Below, one piece after another: positions 51,801-60,917 of a stretch of 64,000 nt of DNA (position 1 is its first letter; every line of letters starts with the position of its first letter). The position numbers were made by a program, and so were the translations under genes. Origin of the DNA: DATAUD01 sp036268455 (GTDB lineage: Bacteria; Verrucomicrobiota; Verrucomicrobiia; Limisphaerales; Palsa-1400). The notes below the pieces were generated by a model. It was not told the DNA's origin. It saw only the letters and a list, made by a program, of their open reading frames with translations, and did not search any database. The stretch spans positions 1 to 64,000 of the forward strand of contig DATAUD010000094.1 in assembly GCA_036268455.1 (NCBI GenBank). The letters are read 5' to 3'.

Positions 51801-54256
51801 GCGTCCCCGCCCGCGTCCTGCGTGAACGGCTGCGGCTCAGTCGTAATTGAAGGTATAACTCCCGGAACAAACCGCACACCGCGAAAATAATTGCTGCCCG
51901 ACGCGCCCGACGACGCCGACGCCAGCAACGTAAACGGAGAAGCCGAGCCATTGTCCACGATGCTGATCAGCCTGTTGCCGGCCGTCTCGCCGGTTGTGGC
52001 GTAGATCACCGGCGGGGTCTGCGTCCAATCCACAGTTAACCCTCCGACGTTGGTTCCGAAGCCGGTTCCGCCAACGGTGTAATACGCATTGGAGACAAAT
52101 CCCGCACCGCTATTGGTAAAACGGATAATGCCGCCGATGCTGCCTTCAGCAACATACGCGAGGTTGCTCGCCGAGTTGATGGCAAAGTCGTAAGGCCCTG
52201 TGGAGGACGGCTCTGGAATCGTCAGATATGTGTTCGTGGGGCCGGTTGTCGGCGGAAACGTTCCGTCGCCCGGCACCGCCCAAATGCCATGCGTTGCCGC
52301 TCCCGTGCTGACAAAAATCGTGTTGTTGAAAATATTCAGGCACCTCTCATTGCCGCTTCCGGTGACCCCGATTTCGACCTGCACCGCGTTTGCTCCGCTA
52401 TCACCAGGCGACCCAACATATATGACTCCTTTTGGAGTGCTCGGCGCACCCGAACCAGTCACCCAGAAATTGTTCGTGCCGTCAAAGACAGCGCCCCGGA
52501 TGTTGTAAGTGCTGAAAATATTCGGGTTTGAAATCGGCATCGAATAATTCCCGTAGCCGTCGATCATCGCGATCGCGCGCGGCACACTAGCTGATGTCGC
52601 CGCCGCCGGCCCGCCAACCACTGTCCCCGCCGCTGCGTTGTACCCTCCCAGCACCAGGTATTGCCCGTTCTCTGTCAATTGCATGTACCCTTCTGTGGCC
52701 GATCCATCCAACGTAAATGCCGTTGGTCCGGTTGAAGGCAGCGACAAACTTCCGACCTGCGTCCCGCTCGTCGTGAATTGAACAATGGCCACCGTATTCC
52801 CTTGGTCCGTGGAACTGACAAATTGTCCTGGCCCGCCCACCGATACCACCGCAAGATTTCCCGGGATGAAATAACTCGGATTTACCGTCAATGTCGCATT
52901 CGAACTCGTTACAGTCCCATACGGGCTTGTCACCGCAACATCCACAAGCGTTCCGTTCTGGAACGTCGTCACCGGGCTGATTGTGAAAGAGCTATTGGTC
53001 GCCCCGGAAACCGGCGTCCCGTTGGTGTACCACTGATACGAAATCGGGGGACTGCCTGTCGCGGTGACGCTAAACGCCGCTGAACCGTCCGCGCTATCCA
53101 CCACGCTCGTCGGCTGGCTTGCGATCAGCGGAACGGAAGCCGGGACAAACCGCACGCCGCGGAACGTATTGGTCATTCCTCCCAAACCGGAAACATTGAC
53201 GTTTGACGCGAGGTTAATGATCGTCGGCGTTGCGCCAGTATCCTGGAACATCACGAGCCGGTTCGTGATCGTCTCAGCCGTCGTCGCATAAACGATTGGC
53301 GGTGTTTGCGTGAAATCCGCCGTCACGCTGATCGCGTGCGAACTGCCGGACGCAGTGGCGTAACCGGCATTCGTTGGGACAATGGTATAATTGGAAACCC
53401 ATCCAGACCCTCCATTCGAAAACTTTACAATTCCGAAATCATAATCCGCCACATACGCAATGGTGCCCGCCGGATTGATCACAAGGTCAGATGGCGTGCT
53501 CGCAGCCGCTGTTCCCGTCGGGAATGGCTCGGTGGCGCTCGATGTGTTGGTGGGAAGGGCGCCAGTCCCTGTATTTGCCACCATGAACCCTCCAGCAAGA
53601 GGATAAGTCGTCGTATTCGATGGATATGCCATTGCATACAAATTGCCATCGTAAAGGTTAAGCCCCCGCGAGCCGCCGCCAAAAATGCCCGTCAATACCT
53701 CATTGGTTGCCGGGGCCGTTGCCGTTCCGCAATATACAACCCCGTATGCCGTTCCAGTCGATCCGCCCTCCGCCCAGAAATTGCTCCCGTCCGACGCCGC
53801 GCCTGAGATCGTGTAAGTGTTGAACATATTCGAGTTCACGATTGGCAAAGCGTAATTGCCGTATCCGTCCACCGTCGCAATCGCGCGTGGAACAGTCGTC
53901 GAAGCCGCCAGCGCGAAATTCGCCGGCACGCTGTTTGAAATATACGGCGCGCTCGTGTTAAACCCTCCAATCACCAAATGCGTCCCGTCCGGCGTCAGAG
54001 TCATCAGCCCGTCATACGGTTCGCCATCCATGATCAGCGCGTTTGCGCCGTTGGTGGGCAAGGGAAGCGAACTTACCAGAGTCCCATTCGTTGTGTATTG
54101 ATCTATCCAGACTGTGTTTCCGCTATCGGTCGTCGTCACCGATTCCCCAGGGCCGCCGATTCGGAGGACGGCGAGGTTCCCGTTGGTGAAATACTGCGCC
54201 TGCGCTGAAAAGACACAGGCCGCCAAAGCAAACACGGAAAATAAGATCTTCTTCAT
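48875..54256 (-). CDS. Giant exported Ig-repeat protein with duplicated beta-propeller-like module
   Basis: 1793 residues from ATG 54256, signal peptide MKKILFSVFALAACVFSAQA. Two copies of a module of about 360 residues follow (starting YFTNGNLAVLRIGGPGES and YFIPGNLAVVSVGGPGQF; each has a PRAIA(T/M)(V/I)DGYGNY strand and ends NxFRGVRFVP), each followed by an Ig-like domain. Then come two more Ig domains (FIWKLNGVQL, RYQWVSNGVPV), a LamG-like region (LLYDTFSYPNGDLFGD, GVFYMDNLAVSF), two further Ig domains (LTYQWYQNSLAL, ISYAWYYSNSS), and an OB-fold-like pair near the C-terminus (TLYNITGVITTA, GDLVTATGVLSTYADN). No clear anchor. Possibly an adhesin or surface glycan-binding protein; no enzyme motif is seen. 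Confidence 0.85.
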   Translation of the reverse strand: MKKILFSVFALAACVFSAQAQYFTNGNLAVLRIGGPGESVTTTDSGNTVWIDQYTTNGTLVSSLPLPTNGANALIMDGEPYDGLMTLTPDGTHLVIGGFNTSAPYISNSVPANFALAASTTVPRAIATVDGYGNYALPIVNSNMFNTYTISGAASDGSNFWAEGGSTGTAYGVVYCGTATAPATNEVLTGIFGGGSRGLNLYDGNLYAMAYPSNTTTYPLAGGFMVANTGTGALPTNTSSATEPFPTGTAAASTPSDLVINPAGTIAYVADYDFGIVKFSNGGSGWVSNYTIVPTNAGYATASGSSHAISVTADFTQTPPIVYATTAETITNRLVMFQDTGATPTIINLASNVNVSGLGGMTNTFRGVRFVPASVPLIASQPTSVVDSADGSAAFSVTATGSPPISYQWYTNGTPVSGATNSSFTISPVTTFQNGTLVDVAVTSPYGTVTSSNATLTVNPSYFIPGNLAVVSVGGPGQFVSSTDQGNTVAIVQFTTSGTQVGSLSLPSTGPTAFTLDGSATEGYMQLTENGQYLVLGGYNAAAGTVVGGPAAATSASVPRAIAMIDGYGNYSMPISNPNIFSTYNIRGAVFDGTNNFWVTGSGAPSTPKGVIYVGSPGDSGANAVQVEIGVTGSGNERCLNIFNNTIFVSTGAATHGIWAVPGDGTFPPTTGPTNTYLTIPEPSSTGPYDFAINSASNLAYVAEGSIGGIIRFTNSGAGFVSNAYYTVGGTGFGTNVGGLTVDWTQTPPVIYATTGETAGNRLISIVDNGSASPFTLLASASSGASGSNYFRGVRFVPGVIPSITTEPQPFTQDAGGDATFTVVATGTPVLEYQWYTNGVAVSGATDSSFTLTSLALAQNGTEVSAVVSNSYGTATSSGALLTVQAPGAPLNVSISPTSQTVNAGSPAVFTATAVGTSLTFIWKLNGVQLTDGGSVSGSSTATLTINPAYATYNGTYTVIASNSFGTASGNNSATLTVIDPVILTQPVGSTNLPGATGVTLSVTAAGAPPLRYQWVSNGVPVAGATSSSLSLANSGATVSASYYVLITNAVGSSIQSATTVVSFSPLLLYDTFSYPNGDLFGDAGSPWTDINGTNPELVTNGRVQVNQTNFTTDAQSLFSQQVSNTVVWTSFIINLSVLPTNAGGVYFANIEDTTFNFFGRIFTLTSNSPSYTPNITNIAFPGTYRLGIANEQTDSSGTLTTGPAAVVPMDLAPGIDYRVVYFVDLVNEYSAMSINPASLSDVYPANSQSPVNSGPATDTITHLTNGMAAYGLRQREGEGVFYMDNLAVSFDWNGTGSGYSAVTAGVTAAKPVIGLQPESSTNFAGNPLVLEVAASGIGTAGSGLTYQWYQNSLALADGNGITGSASQSLNIGSLVGTNSGFYYVTVTGTAGTVQSSNAIVQVSTTVIPPVFTVQPAPAVTNSEGGTVTFTSLATGTGPISYAWYYSNSSGINQVGSDADLTLTSLSTNQSGTYYVIATGGTDLQTQSSNLVLTVTGPKSVTIGYLRSLLNPTTFEPSDTTTLYNITGVITTATNQTTGDTASYYIQDSTGGINLFVTDGQDFRPALGDLVTATGVLSTYADNYELDVTEGAQDYVDTIISSNAPLPTPILFPWGNNPGPLSASIATNIEGSVVMLTNVYFETGGGTNRFAAGDYIVTNNTGESYTIFVSDQDTNLVVGQLIPSFASSISGPLIQDDLVVGISFTVYSNLVVSAPTPPVTTIGGALTTAGGTNGLTLTWTAVPSDTYSVKFTTNLTLPFTNVAASGLVFTNTIGTYTTAGPTNVSTFYQITSP

Positions 54257-54540
54257 AAAGGGTTTGTGTGCGGTTATTTTTTGCTGCGATCCGCGATCCA
54301 ATAATAAAATACTGTCGCGTCTTCAAACTGGTAAAAGAACATAGCAGCCAGAGTCGCCGGGGCTGCATTACTGAGAACCTTCCGAAAGGCTTCTTGTTCC
54401 CTAATGGACGGCAACTTTTGCAGAATCGCGGCACAGTGTCAACGGGAATTGTGTCACAAACGCGTGAATTGACGCCCCGCGTTTTTATCGCTGCACAATC
54501 TTGCGGCGTGGTTCTGTGAGAGTATCCTCGATGATATTCT

Positions 54541-55635
54541 ATGGACGGCGCGGCAAATGCGGGGGAGATGAATCAGCAAGCTTCTGTTTTTATGAAGCGT
54601 GGCATCGCGCTTTTGAACGAGAACTCGCCCGCCGCGCTTGCGGCGGCGATCGGCAATTTTGACCAAGCCATCGAGTTGCGTCGCCGACTGCCGTTGGACG
54701 CCAATCCGATGTACCGTTACGCCCTGGCGGCTTCATGGATGAACCAGGGCGATGCGCTGACAAAACTCGGCTCCGCCGATGATTTGGCGGAGGCGTTGCG
54801 TTCGTATGACGCCGCGCTGGAAGCCTTGCGCGGCTTGTCGCTGGATGCCAACCCGCTGTTTCGACGGCGGATGGCGATTGCCTGGCAGAATCGCGGCCTG
54901 ACTTTGCAGGCGCAACGCGACGCCGCCGCGATGATCGAAGCTCGGCGATCCTTTGAAACCGCCATTGCCACGTTACAGGATGGAAACGCCGCCGCCATCA
55001 CGGACCGGGAATATCTCCTCGCCGCCGCCTGGATGAATTACGCCAACGCGCTGGCCTGGAGCAAAACCGCCCCGGACGCGCAACATGCGCGGGACGCCGC
55101 CAAACAAGCGCTGGCGCTGGCGTCAGCCTCCGAAACCCACTCTATGGCAATGGGCGAAGTCAGCCTCAAATCGCGCCATATTTTGTGTCAGGTCATCGTG
55201 GAGTTGCTCGCAGAAAAAGGCAATCCTCAGTCTATAAAAGATGAATTGATTGCTGAAGCCACCGACGTCGTCGATGACGGCCTGGCGCTGGCCCGGCATT
55301 GGGAACGGCGCCGCGCCGGACGTTTTCGTCCATTGGCCCGGGAACTGTTTTGCTTCGGCGCGCGCGCGTATCAAATCTTCCAGCCGCATTTTCTCAACGA
55401 ATTCCTCCTGGAAAATCTGGATCCAGCGCACTCCTCAGGCGCGTTTGCCGATGATTCGCAAATGCATGGGGCCGCGCTGGATTCGCTCTGGCGCTCGTTC
55501 CGCGAAATTCAACGCGACGGCTTCAGAACGCTCGACGCGGCCCGATTCGAGAAGTTTCTCGAAAAGCTGCGGGAATTGAGCGTTGCCGAAGAGCGCCTGG
55601 CCGAACTCCGCCGACAGTATGTTGCGGCGCGCTGA
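54541..55635 (+). CDS. TPR-like helical protein, unknown function
   Basis: 364 residues of helical repeats without signal peptide: AAIGNFDQAIELRRRL, AEALRSYDAALEALRGLSLD and ARRSFETAIATL are successive copies of about 60 residues, with Asp-Ala-Asn-Pro turns. A different helical tail (ARELFCFGARAYQIFQPHF, AEERLAELRRQYV) closes it. Probably a cytoplasmic scaffold. Convergent with the PKHD hydroxylase gene (9 bases between stops). Family not recognised. Confidence 0.6.
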   Translation: MDGAANAGEMNQQASVFMKRGIALLNENSPAALAAAIGNFDQAIELRRRLPLDANPMYRYALAASWMNQGDALTKLGSADDLAEALRSYDAALEALRGLSLDANPLFRRRMAIAWQNRGLTLQAQRDAAAMIEARRSFETAIATLQDGNAAAITDREYLLAAAWMNYANALAWSKTAPDAQHARDAAKQALALASASETHSMAMGEVSLKSRHILCQVIVELLAEKGNPQSIKDELIAEATDVVDDGLALARHWERRRAGRFRPLARELFCFGARAYQIFQPHFLNEFLLENLDPAHSSGAFADDSQMHGAALDSLWRSFREIQRDGFRTLDAARFEKFLEKLRELSVAEERLAELRRQYVAAR

Positions 55636-55644
55636 TCTTTCCCG

Positions 55645-56337
55645 TCAGACTTCCGCCCATTGGCGAAGCAGGTTGTGGTAAACGCCGGTCAAGTGGATCG
55701 CGGTTTGCGCGGCGGCGGGTTGGTCGGGCAATTCGCGATTGAGCCGTTGAATGCCCAAATCCAGATCGAACAACAGGGAGCGGCGGCCATCGTCGCGCAC
55801 CATGCTTTGAATCCAGAAGAACGAACAAACGCGCGCGCCACGCGTGATAGGTTTGACGTGGTGCAGGCTTGTCGATGGATAGAGCACGACGTGGCCTGGC
55901 GGAAGTTTCACCTGATGAACGCCGTAGGTGTCCTCGATGCTCAATTCGCCGCCGTCGTATTCGTCCGGCCCCGCGAAGAACAGCGTTGCCGAAATGTCCG
56001 TACGGATGCGGTGAGGCGTCCCGGTCACCGGGCGGATGGCGTTATCCACATGTGTGCCGAACGATTGGCCGCCTGAATAGCGGTTGAACAGCGGCGGAAA
56101 AACCCGCGACGGCAATGCCGCCGAAACGAACAGCGGGTTTTTGCCAAGCGCGGCGAGAATCATGTCGCCAAGCTGGCGGGCGGCGGGGGAATTTTCAGGA
56201 ATCTGCTGGTTGTCCTTTGCCTTCGCCGATTGATGGCCGGCTGTGACTTTGCCGTCCACCCACTCGGCCCGCTCCAGGATTTCACGGGCTTGTTTGATTT
56301 GGTCCGCGCTTAATACATCGGGAATCGTCAACAACAT
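55645..56337 (-). CDS. PKHD-type Fe(II)/2-oxoglutarate dioxygenase (PiuC/YbiX-like)
   Basis: 230 residues. The HxD of the iron site lies in FGTHVDNAIRP, the distal His in TSLHHVKPITRGARV, and the Arg for 2-oxoglutarate follows. PGHVVLYPSTSLHHV is diagnostic for the PiuC/YbiX group. In Gammaproteobacteria these sit next to TonB-dependent catecholate receptors (Fiu/PiuA), as here: the receptor gene ends 11 bases upstream on the same strand. Likely modifies the imported siderophore or a related compound. Substrate unproven. Confidence 0.92.
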   Translation of the reverse strand: MLLTIPDVLSADQIKQAREILERAEWVDGKVTAGHQSAKAKDNQQIPENSPAARQLGDMILAALGKNPLFVSAALPSRVFPPLFNRYSGGQSFGTHVDNAIRPVTGTPHRIRTDISATLFFAGPDEYDGGELSIEDTYGVHQVKLPPGHVVLYPSTSLHHVKPITRGARVCSFFWIQSMVRDDGRRSLLFDLDLGIQRLNRELPDQPAAAQTAIHLTGVYHNLLRQWAEV

Positions 56338-56348
56338 AGGCTGGCTTT

Positions 56349-58559
56349 TTAAAATTTGAAACTGGTGCTGAACAACGCGGAAATACCCGCGCCGGGAACG
56401 ACGTGGCCAGCGAAGACCTGCGCGTAGTAAAATCGGTCGGTCAAATTGTTTATGTTGACCTGGCAGGTGATCCGTTTGCTCGCCTTGTATTTGATTAGCG
56501 CGTCAACAATGTAATAGCTCGGCGCGTCCTCTTCCGGAACCGCACCTGGTATCGTTGGAGCAAGCAAAGTCGAACTGTTTGCGTAACGGCTGCCGACGTA
56601 AGCAATTCCGGCCCCGATTTCAAACTTCCATGGCAGATTGTAAGTTGTCCAGAGATTGGCCGAGTTTTTTGGCACGTTGGAAAGCGGCTGTCCAACGGAG
56701 AGAGGATAGTATTTCGAGCTGACCATTTCGCTGTCCAAATAGTCGTAAGTAGCTAGCACGAGCCAGTCTTTGGTCAAATGGCCAGACATCGCCAGCTCAA
56801 TCCCATCCACCCGCTCGTCGCCAGCCACAGTGTCCACGGTAATATCGGTTGGATCAGGCTCGCGCGTGTTGCTTTGCTCAGTGCGAAATACCGACCCGCG
56901 CACGGACAGCCGGTCATGGAACAAATCCCATTTCGCGCCGAATTCAAAGGATTCGTTTTCTTCCGGCGGCGTGTTGGCTGTGAGGGCGCTCAAGGCCAGG
57001 TTTTCGGCCGAGGGGTCCCACGAAGTTCCATAGGCAAAATAAATGCTGCCGATCTCGATGGGTTTATAGACCAGCGCCCCGCGCCAGCTTGGCTTGGTGA
57101 TCGTCTGGTTGAAATTTGTCGCGGGAGTCGTCCCCACAGCCGCCATATGGTCACTGGCGTCGAAATAATCAAAGCGCGCCCCGCCGCTCAATTCCCAATG
57201 TTCACCCAACTTCATCGTATCCAGCGCGTAAACGCCAAACGTTTCCGCCGCCGTCGCCACTTGCGATCTGACCTTGATCGTGCCGGAAAAATCCTGGCTC
57301 TCATTGGGCGAGATCAAACTGGTTCCCGGCACGCTGCCATAAGTGAACCGGGTCAAATCCGCCGTTTCACGACCGCCTTCCATGCCGGTGACAAGCGTAT
57401 GCTCGATGGAACTCGTGTCGAACTTGGTCGTCAGGTCCAACTGGTCCCAGAGGTACGTTTGCGACCCGTCCCCGCCCAGTTCATTGCGATTGACCGACAG
57501 ATCGCTGAGCGGCGCGGCCGCAGTGTTGGTAACTTGCGGTTCGGTGATGCGATAGTCCCGCGAGTAATCGGCGTAGCGGAACTGGTCCCGCAAAGTAACC
57601 GAATCGTTGAAGTCGTGTTCCAGTTTTACAGTGCCGATGTCCGCGTTCGCGTTGAAATGATCGTCCTGGAATCCGTAATAATTGTTGTGCGCCACATCGG
57701 CGGGATAAGCGGTCTGACCGAGGAACTTAAGCCAGGGTATTCCGTAATCGGGAATGTCATCCTCCGTTTGATGAAAATAACTGAACGTCAGCCGCGTCGG
57801 CGTGCCCAATCCAAAAGTCAGCGACGGCGCAAACCCGTAACGCTCGTTCTCGGTGACATCCCGCCTGGCGACATCGGAATCATTGCCCATGACATTGAGG
57901 CGGAAAGCCGTATTCGTCCCCAACTCCGGCACCGGCTCATTCACATCTACTGTGCCGCGCCGCGTCACATCCGTGCCCAAAGTCAACGTGCCTGCCACGA
58001 AAGGGTGGGCCACCGGCATTTTGCTCTCCTGATTGACGACGCCCCCGGTGGATCCGCGGCCAAACATCACCGATTCCGGCCCTTCAAGAACGTCGATCTC
58101 TTGATAGTTGAACGGGTCGCGATAATAGCTGCCGATGTCACGGATTCCGTCGAGGAAAATGTCATCCTGCGCGCTGAAGCCGCGCAAGGTCAAATTATCC
58201 CCCTGCAAGGTGCCTTCGCCGGCGGCAATGCTGATGCCGGAGACATTTCGCAACGCGTCGCGCAACGTCGTTGCGTTTTGGTCGTCCATCACTTCGCGCG
58301 GAATGACGTCGATGGTTTGCGGCGTGTCACGCAATGGCTGCGTGATTTTCGGCAACGCCACCCCGTCGGTTTTATAAGAACCGGCCTGCCCGGTCACAAC
58401 AACTTCCGGCAAAGGCGAGGGGGCATTGGCGCCGGGCGCAACGCAGGCCGGGGAATTGGTGGATTGCGCGTTTGCGGCCGCGACGATCCCCTGGGTAATC
58501 AGCAAGGTTGTAAGATGCCGGGTTTGCCGGCTCAATTGGTCCTTCATATTATTCTTCAA
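56349..58559 (-). CDS. TonB-dependent siderophore receptor (Fiu-like)
   Basis: 736 residues. Signal peptide near 1-32 (TLLITQGIVAAANAQ), a TonB-box-like segment PEVVVTGQ around 50, then plug domain (TPQTIDVIPREVMDDQ, LRGFSAQDDIFLDGIRD, VLEGPESVMFGRGSTGGVVN) and a 22-strand barrel ending in a C-terminal Phe (ISALFSTSFKF). Outer-membrane ferric-siderophore import. Downstream PKHD gene is co-transcribed. Upstream (58560-58640) is AT-rich with TAATTATTAG-like sequence, but no convincing Fur box. Confidence 0.93.
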   Translation of the reverse strand: MKNNMKDQLSRQTRHLTTLLITQGIVAAANAQSTNSPACVAPGANAPSPLPEVVVTGQAGSYKTDGVALPKITQPLRDTPQTIDVIPREVMDDQNATTLRDALRNVSGISIAAGEGTLQGDNLTLRGFSAQDDIFLDGIRDIGSYYRDPFNYQEIDVLEGPESVMFGRGSTGGVVNQESKMPVAHPFVAGTLTLGTDVTRRGTVDVNEPVPELGTNTAFRLNVMGNDSDVARRDVTENERYGFAPSLTFGLGTPTRLTFSYFHQTEDDIPDYGIPWLKFLGQTAYPADVAHNNYYGFQDDHFNANADIGTVKLEHDFNDSVTLRDQFRYADYSRDYRITEPQVTNTAAAPLSDLSVNRNELGGDGSQTYLWDQLDLTTKFDTSSIEHTLVTGMEGGRETADLTRFTYGSVPGTSLISPNESQDFSGTIKVRSQVATAAETFGVYALDTMKLGEHWELSGGARFDYFDASDHMAAVGTTPATNFNQTITKPSWRGALVYKPIEIGSIYFAYGTSWDPSAENLALSALTANTPPEENESFEFGAKWDLFHDRLSVRGSVFRTEQSNTREPDPTDITVDTVAGDERVDGIELAMSGHLTKDWLVLATYDYLDSEMVSSKYYPLSVGQPLSNVPKNSANLWTTYNLPWKFEIGAGIAYVGSRYANSSTLLAPTIPGAVPEEDAPSYYIVDALIKYKASKRITCQVNINNLTDRFYYAQVFAGHVVPGAGISALFSTSFKF

Positions 58560-58727
58560 TCGAGTCTAAGAATAACGAAGAGACCGACCCCGCGCTTCCG
58601 GTGGATTGCTAATAATTAACGGTAGATTGCGGTGCCTGGCCGGGTCAACCGGGCTATGCCAGACCGGCCCGAAGGCGATTTGCCAACGGGCCGGATGATA
58701 GATGCCGTTTTGTTGTGTTCGCCCCGC

Positions 58728-60917
58728 TTAATTTTTGACAATCAACACATTGAACGCCGTTCCCGCTGATATGGCGGTGAAGTCATCGTAGTAGATTGTC
58801 CAGTTGGATCCGTTGTACCACACGCTGTAAGGGTGCGTCAGATAGGTTCCGGGTCCCCCCTGGGCATTAAAGAGATGTGTCGCAATGAGAATGGCGTTCG
58901 GGTCCCCGTCGCAAATCGAATTGTGAATAGTCATAATGTAGCTGGACGTATTAGCCGCGGTTGAATACTGGATGAACGCCGCCGTGCTTGTATTCGTCCC
59001 CGCCCCCGAGACATGAATGGCGCCGCCGCCAACCGTCAACGCCGATCCAATGCTGCTGTAAGTGTAAACTCCAGTGCCGGAATAGGTCCCCGCCTCCACA
59101 CCGGTGCCGGTGCCCGAGTACCCGTACACTCCCAGACCGGCGGGAGTATAACCATAAACACCATATCCGGAGCCTGCCTGCGAACCATATACACCAATGC
59201 CAAGAAAGTTGGTCCCATTATTCTGGCCAAAAACACCCGCCGAATCACCGCCCGGCGAGGTGGACTCCACAACGCCATAGACCGCATTGGCGCTGCTCGC
59301 AGTCGAGTAGGTAATGCCTTGCACACCAGCCGAAGTTCCGGTGGTGCCGTAATGTATGCCGCTCACGCCAATGGCGCTGGTCGTGGTACCATCAACTCCA
59401 TCGCCGGTGCCGCTTCCCCCGACCACCCCAGGCCCGCTTCCGCTGTCGCCATAAACACCATAGCCGCCTGTCGATGTGCCATACACGCCCCAGCCGCTGC
59501 CCGCCTGCGAACCATAAACGCCGATGCCAAGCCCATTGGTCCCGTTATTCTGCCCGCGAATGGCAGCCGAAAATCCACCAGGCGATTGCGAACTTACCAC
59601 GCCATAGACCGCATTAGCGCTGCCCGTCGTGGAATAGGTTGTGCCTTGCACTCCCGCCGCGGTTCCAGTGCTGCCGTTATAGGCTCCCTCAACGCCGACG
59701 GCGCTTTCCGAACTGCCAAACACACCATACCCGCTGCTGCTTCCGCCTATCACGCCATATCCCGAACCGCTGTAGCCGTACACACCGTAGCCGGACGGCG
59801 TATAACCATAAACACCATAGCCGCTTCCTGCCTGTGAACCATAAACACCAATCCCATCGTAAGCTGTGCCACTATTCACGCCCAAAACGCCCGCTGAATT
59901 TGGCCCGGGATTTGTCGAAATAACCAATCCATACACTCCGTTCGCGCTCGCATCAATGGAAGTTGTCATCCCCTCCACCCCAGCCGCCGTCCCATTCGTC
60001 GCCTGGTGCGCCCCGCTGACACCGATGGACGCAGCCGAAGTCCCGAGAACGCCATTCCCCGTGTTACCACCGCCGACTACGCCAGTCCCGGAGCCAGAGG
60101 CATAGCCATAAACGCCATAACCACTTGGCGCCGTTCCGAAAACGCCCCATCCCGAGCCGTTCTGGCTGCCATACACTCCGATTCCAAGGCCACTGGTGCC
60201 GTTATTTACGCCGTAAACACCAGCGGAATACCCACCCGGCGAACTGGAACTCACCAACCCGTACACGCCTACCGCGCCCCCCGTCGTCGAGGCCGTCGTT
60301 CCCTCGACGCCCGCGGTGGTGCTTGTGGTTGAAATCACATTGCCCTCTACTCCACCACCGGTTGAACTTTGGTTTGCCTGGATTATAGGTGTAGCCGTTG
60401 CCCCGCTGAGGTCCAATGGCACCGGAATCACCGTCGTCGTCAAAGTGCCGCTGATTTGGGTTGCCGACACCGAACCATCCACGTTCTCCGCGGTGATGGC
60501 GTACGGCGTCGGAGTCAATTCCTGCCTGGGCGTCAAGGCCGAATAGGAGGCAGCGCCATTAGTACGGGCGCCGATTTGCAGCCAAAGCGAAGTTCCATTG
60601 AAAACCCCGCCAAAGTCAATGGTCACGGTAAACAACCCGTTTGTGACGCCGACCCCGGTCGTTGCGATAGTCGAGCCTTGTTGGGTGCCGCCTGTGACCG
60701 CGTTGTAAAGCGAAAACTGGAAATCGTATATTCCATTTGCGTTCGCGCCCGAGCTGCTTAACCGGCCCTGATAGGTAAACGCGGTTCCTTGCGCCAGACA
60801 TTTTGAGAACTGGGCGCTGGCCGCCACCAAAAGCCCGATAACCGCCAAATATTTAAAGAGGCGTCCGAAGCCTGTGGAGAAAGCGGTCCCGCGGCGTGGG
60901 TAATTTGAAGTAGTCAT
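58728..60917 (-). CDS. Exported glycine-rich repeat protein (four 109-residue repeats)
   Basis: 729 residues from ATG 60917. A hydrophobic signal-anchor segment (LFKYLAVIGLLVAASAQFSKC) is followed by a compact domain at about 45-145 (FTYQGRLSSSGANANGIYDF and SLWLQIGARTN, a domain found on many exported repeat proteins). From 203 to about 627 four tandem repeats of about 109 residues are built from GxGVYG units (GIGVYGSQAGSGYGVYGYTP). The C-terminal about 100 residues are non-repetitive (HNSICDGDPNAILIATHLF, YYDDFTAISAGTAFNVLIV). Likely a beta-solenoid surface protein. No anchor motif recognised. Confidence 0.85.
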   Translation of the reverse strand: MTTSNYPRRGTAFSTGFGRLFKYLAVIGLLVAASAQFSKCLAQGTAFTYQGRLSSSGANANGIYDFQFSLYNAVTGGTQQGSTIATTGVGVTNGLFTVTIDFGGVFNGTSLWLQIGARTNGAASYSALTPRQELTPTPYAITAENVDGSVSATQISGTLTTTVIPVPLDLSGATATPIIQANQSSTGGGVEGNVISTTSTTAGVEGTTASTTGGAVGVYGLVSSSSPGGYSAGVYGVNNGTSGLGIGVYGSQNGSGWGVFGTAPSGYGVYGYASGSGTGVVGGGNTGNGVLGTSAASIGVSGAHQATNGTAAGVEGMTTSIDASANGVYGLVISTNPGPNSAGVLGVNSGTAYDGIGVYGSQAGSGYGVYGYTPSGYGVYGYSGSGYGVIGGSSSGYGVFGSSESAVGVEGAYNGSTGTAAGVQGTTYSTTGSANAVYGVVSSQSPGGFSAAIRGQNNGTNGLGIGVYGSQAGSGWGVYGTSTGGYGVYGDSGSGPGVVGGSGTGDGVDGTTTSAIGVSGIHYGTTGTSAGVQGITYSTASSANAVYGVVESTSPGGDSAGVFGQNNGTNFLGIGVYGSQAGSGYGVYGYTPAGLGVYGYSGTGTGVEAGTYSGTGVYTYSSIGSALTVGGGAIHVSGAGTNTSTAAFIQYSTAANTSSYIMTIHNSICDGDPNAILIATHLFNAQGGPGTYLTHPYSVWYNGSNWTIYYDDFTAISAGTAFNVLIVKN
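59037..60311 (-). repeat. Four tandem repeats of about 327 bp inside the glycine-rich gene
   Basis: Units begin at minus-strand positions 60311, 59981, 59654 and 59327 (residues 203, 313, 422 and 531), 110, 109 and 109 residues long, with a shorter fourth. Each starts GV(E/Q)G(T/M/I)T and contains G(L/D)GIGVYGSQ. They are diverged enough not to be identical at DNA level. Confidence 0.75.

Noticed and set aside
56778..58619. 613-codon open frame opposite the TonB receptor gene
   Set aside because: Composition is that of an antisense shadow, while the receptor has all plug and barrel motifs.
58560..58640. Fur box upstream of the siderophore receptor
   Set aside because: Only a loose TAATTATTAG-like AT-rich stretch; no 19-base palindromic match.
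59013..59837. Repeat-containing frame on the plus strand
   Set aside because: Mirror of the glycine-rich repeats on the minus strand, which have a signal sequence and a coherent domain order.
59037..60311. CRISPR-like periodicity
   Set aside because: Period of about 327 bases and diverged copies within a coding gene; no short identical repeats with unique spacers.
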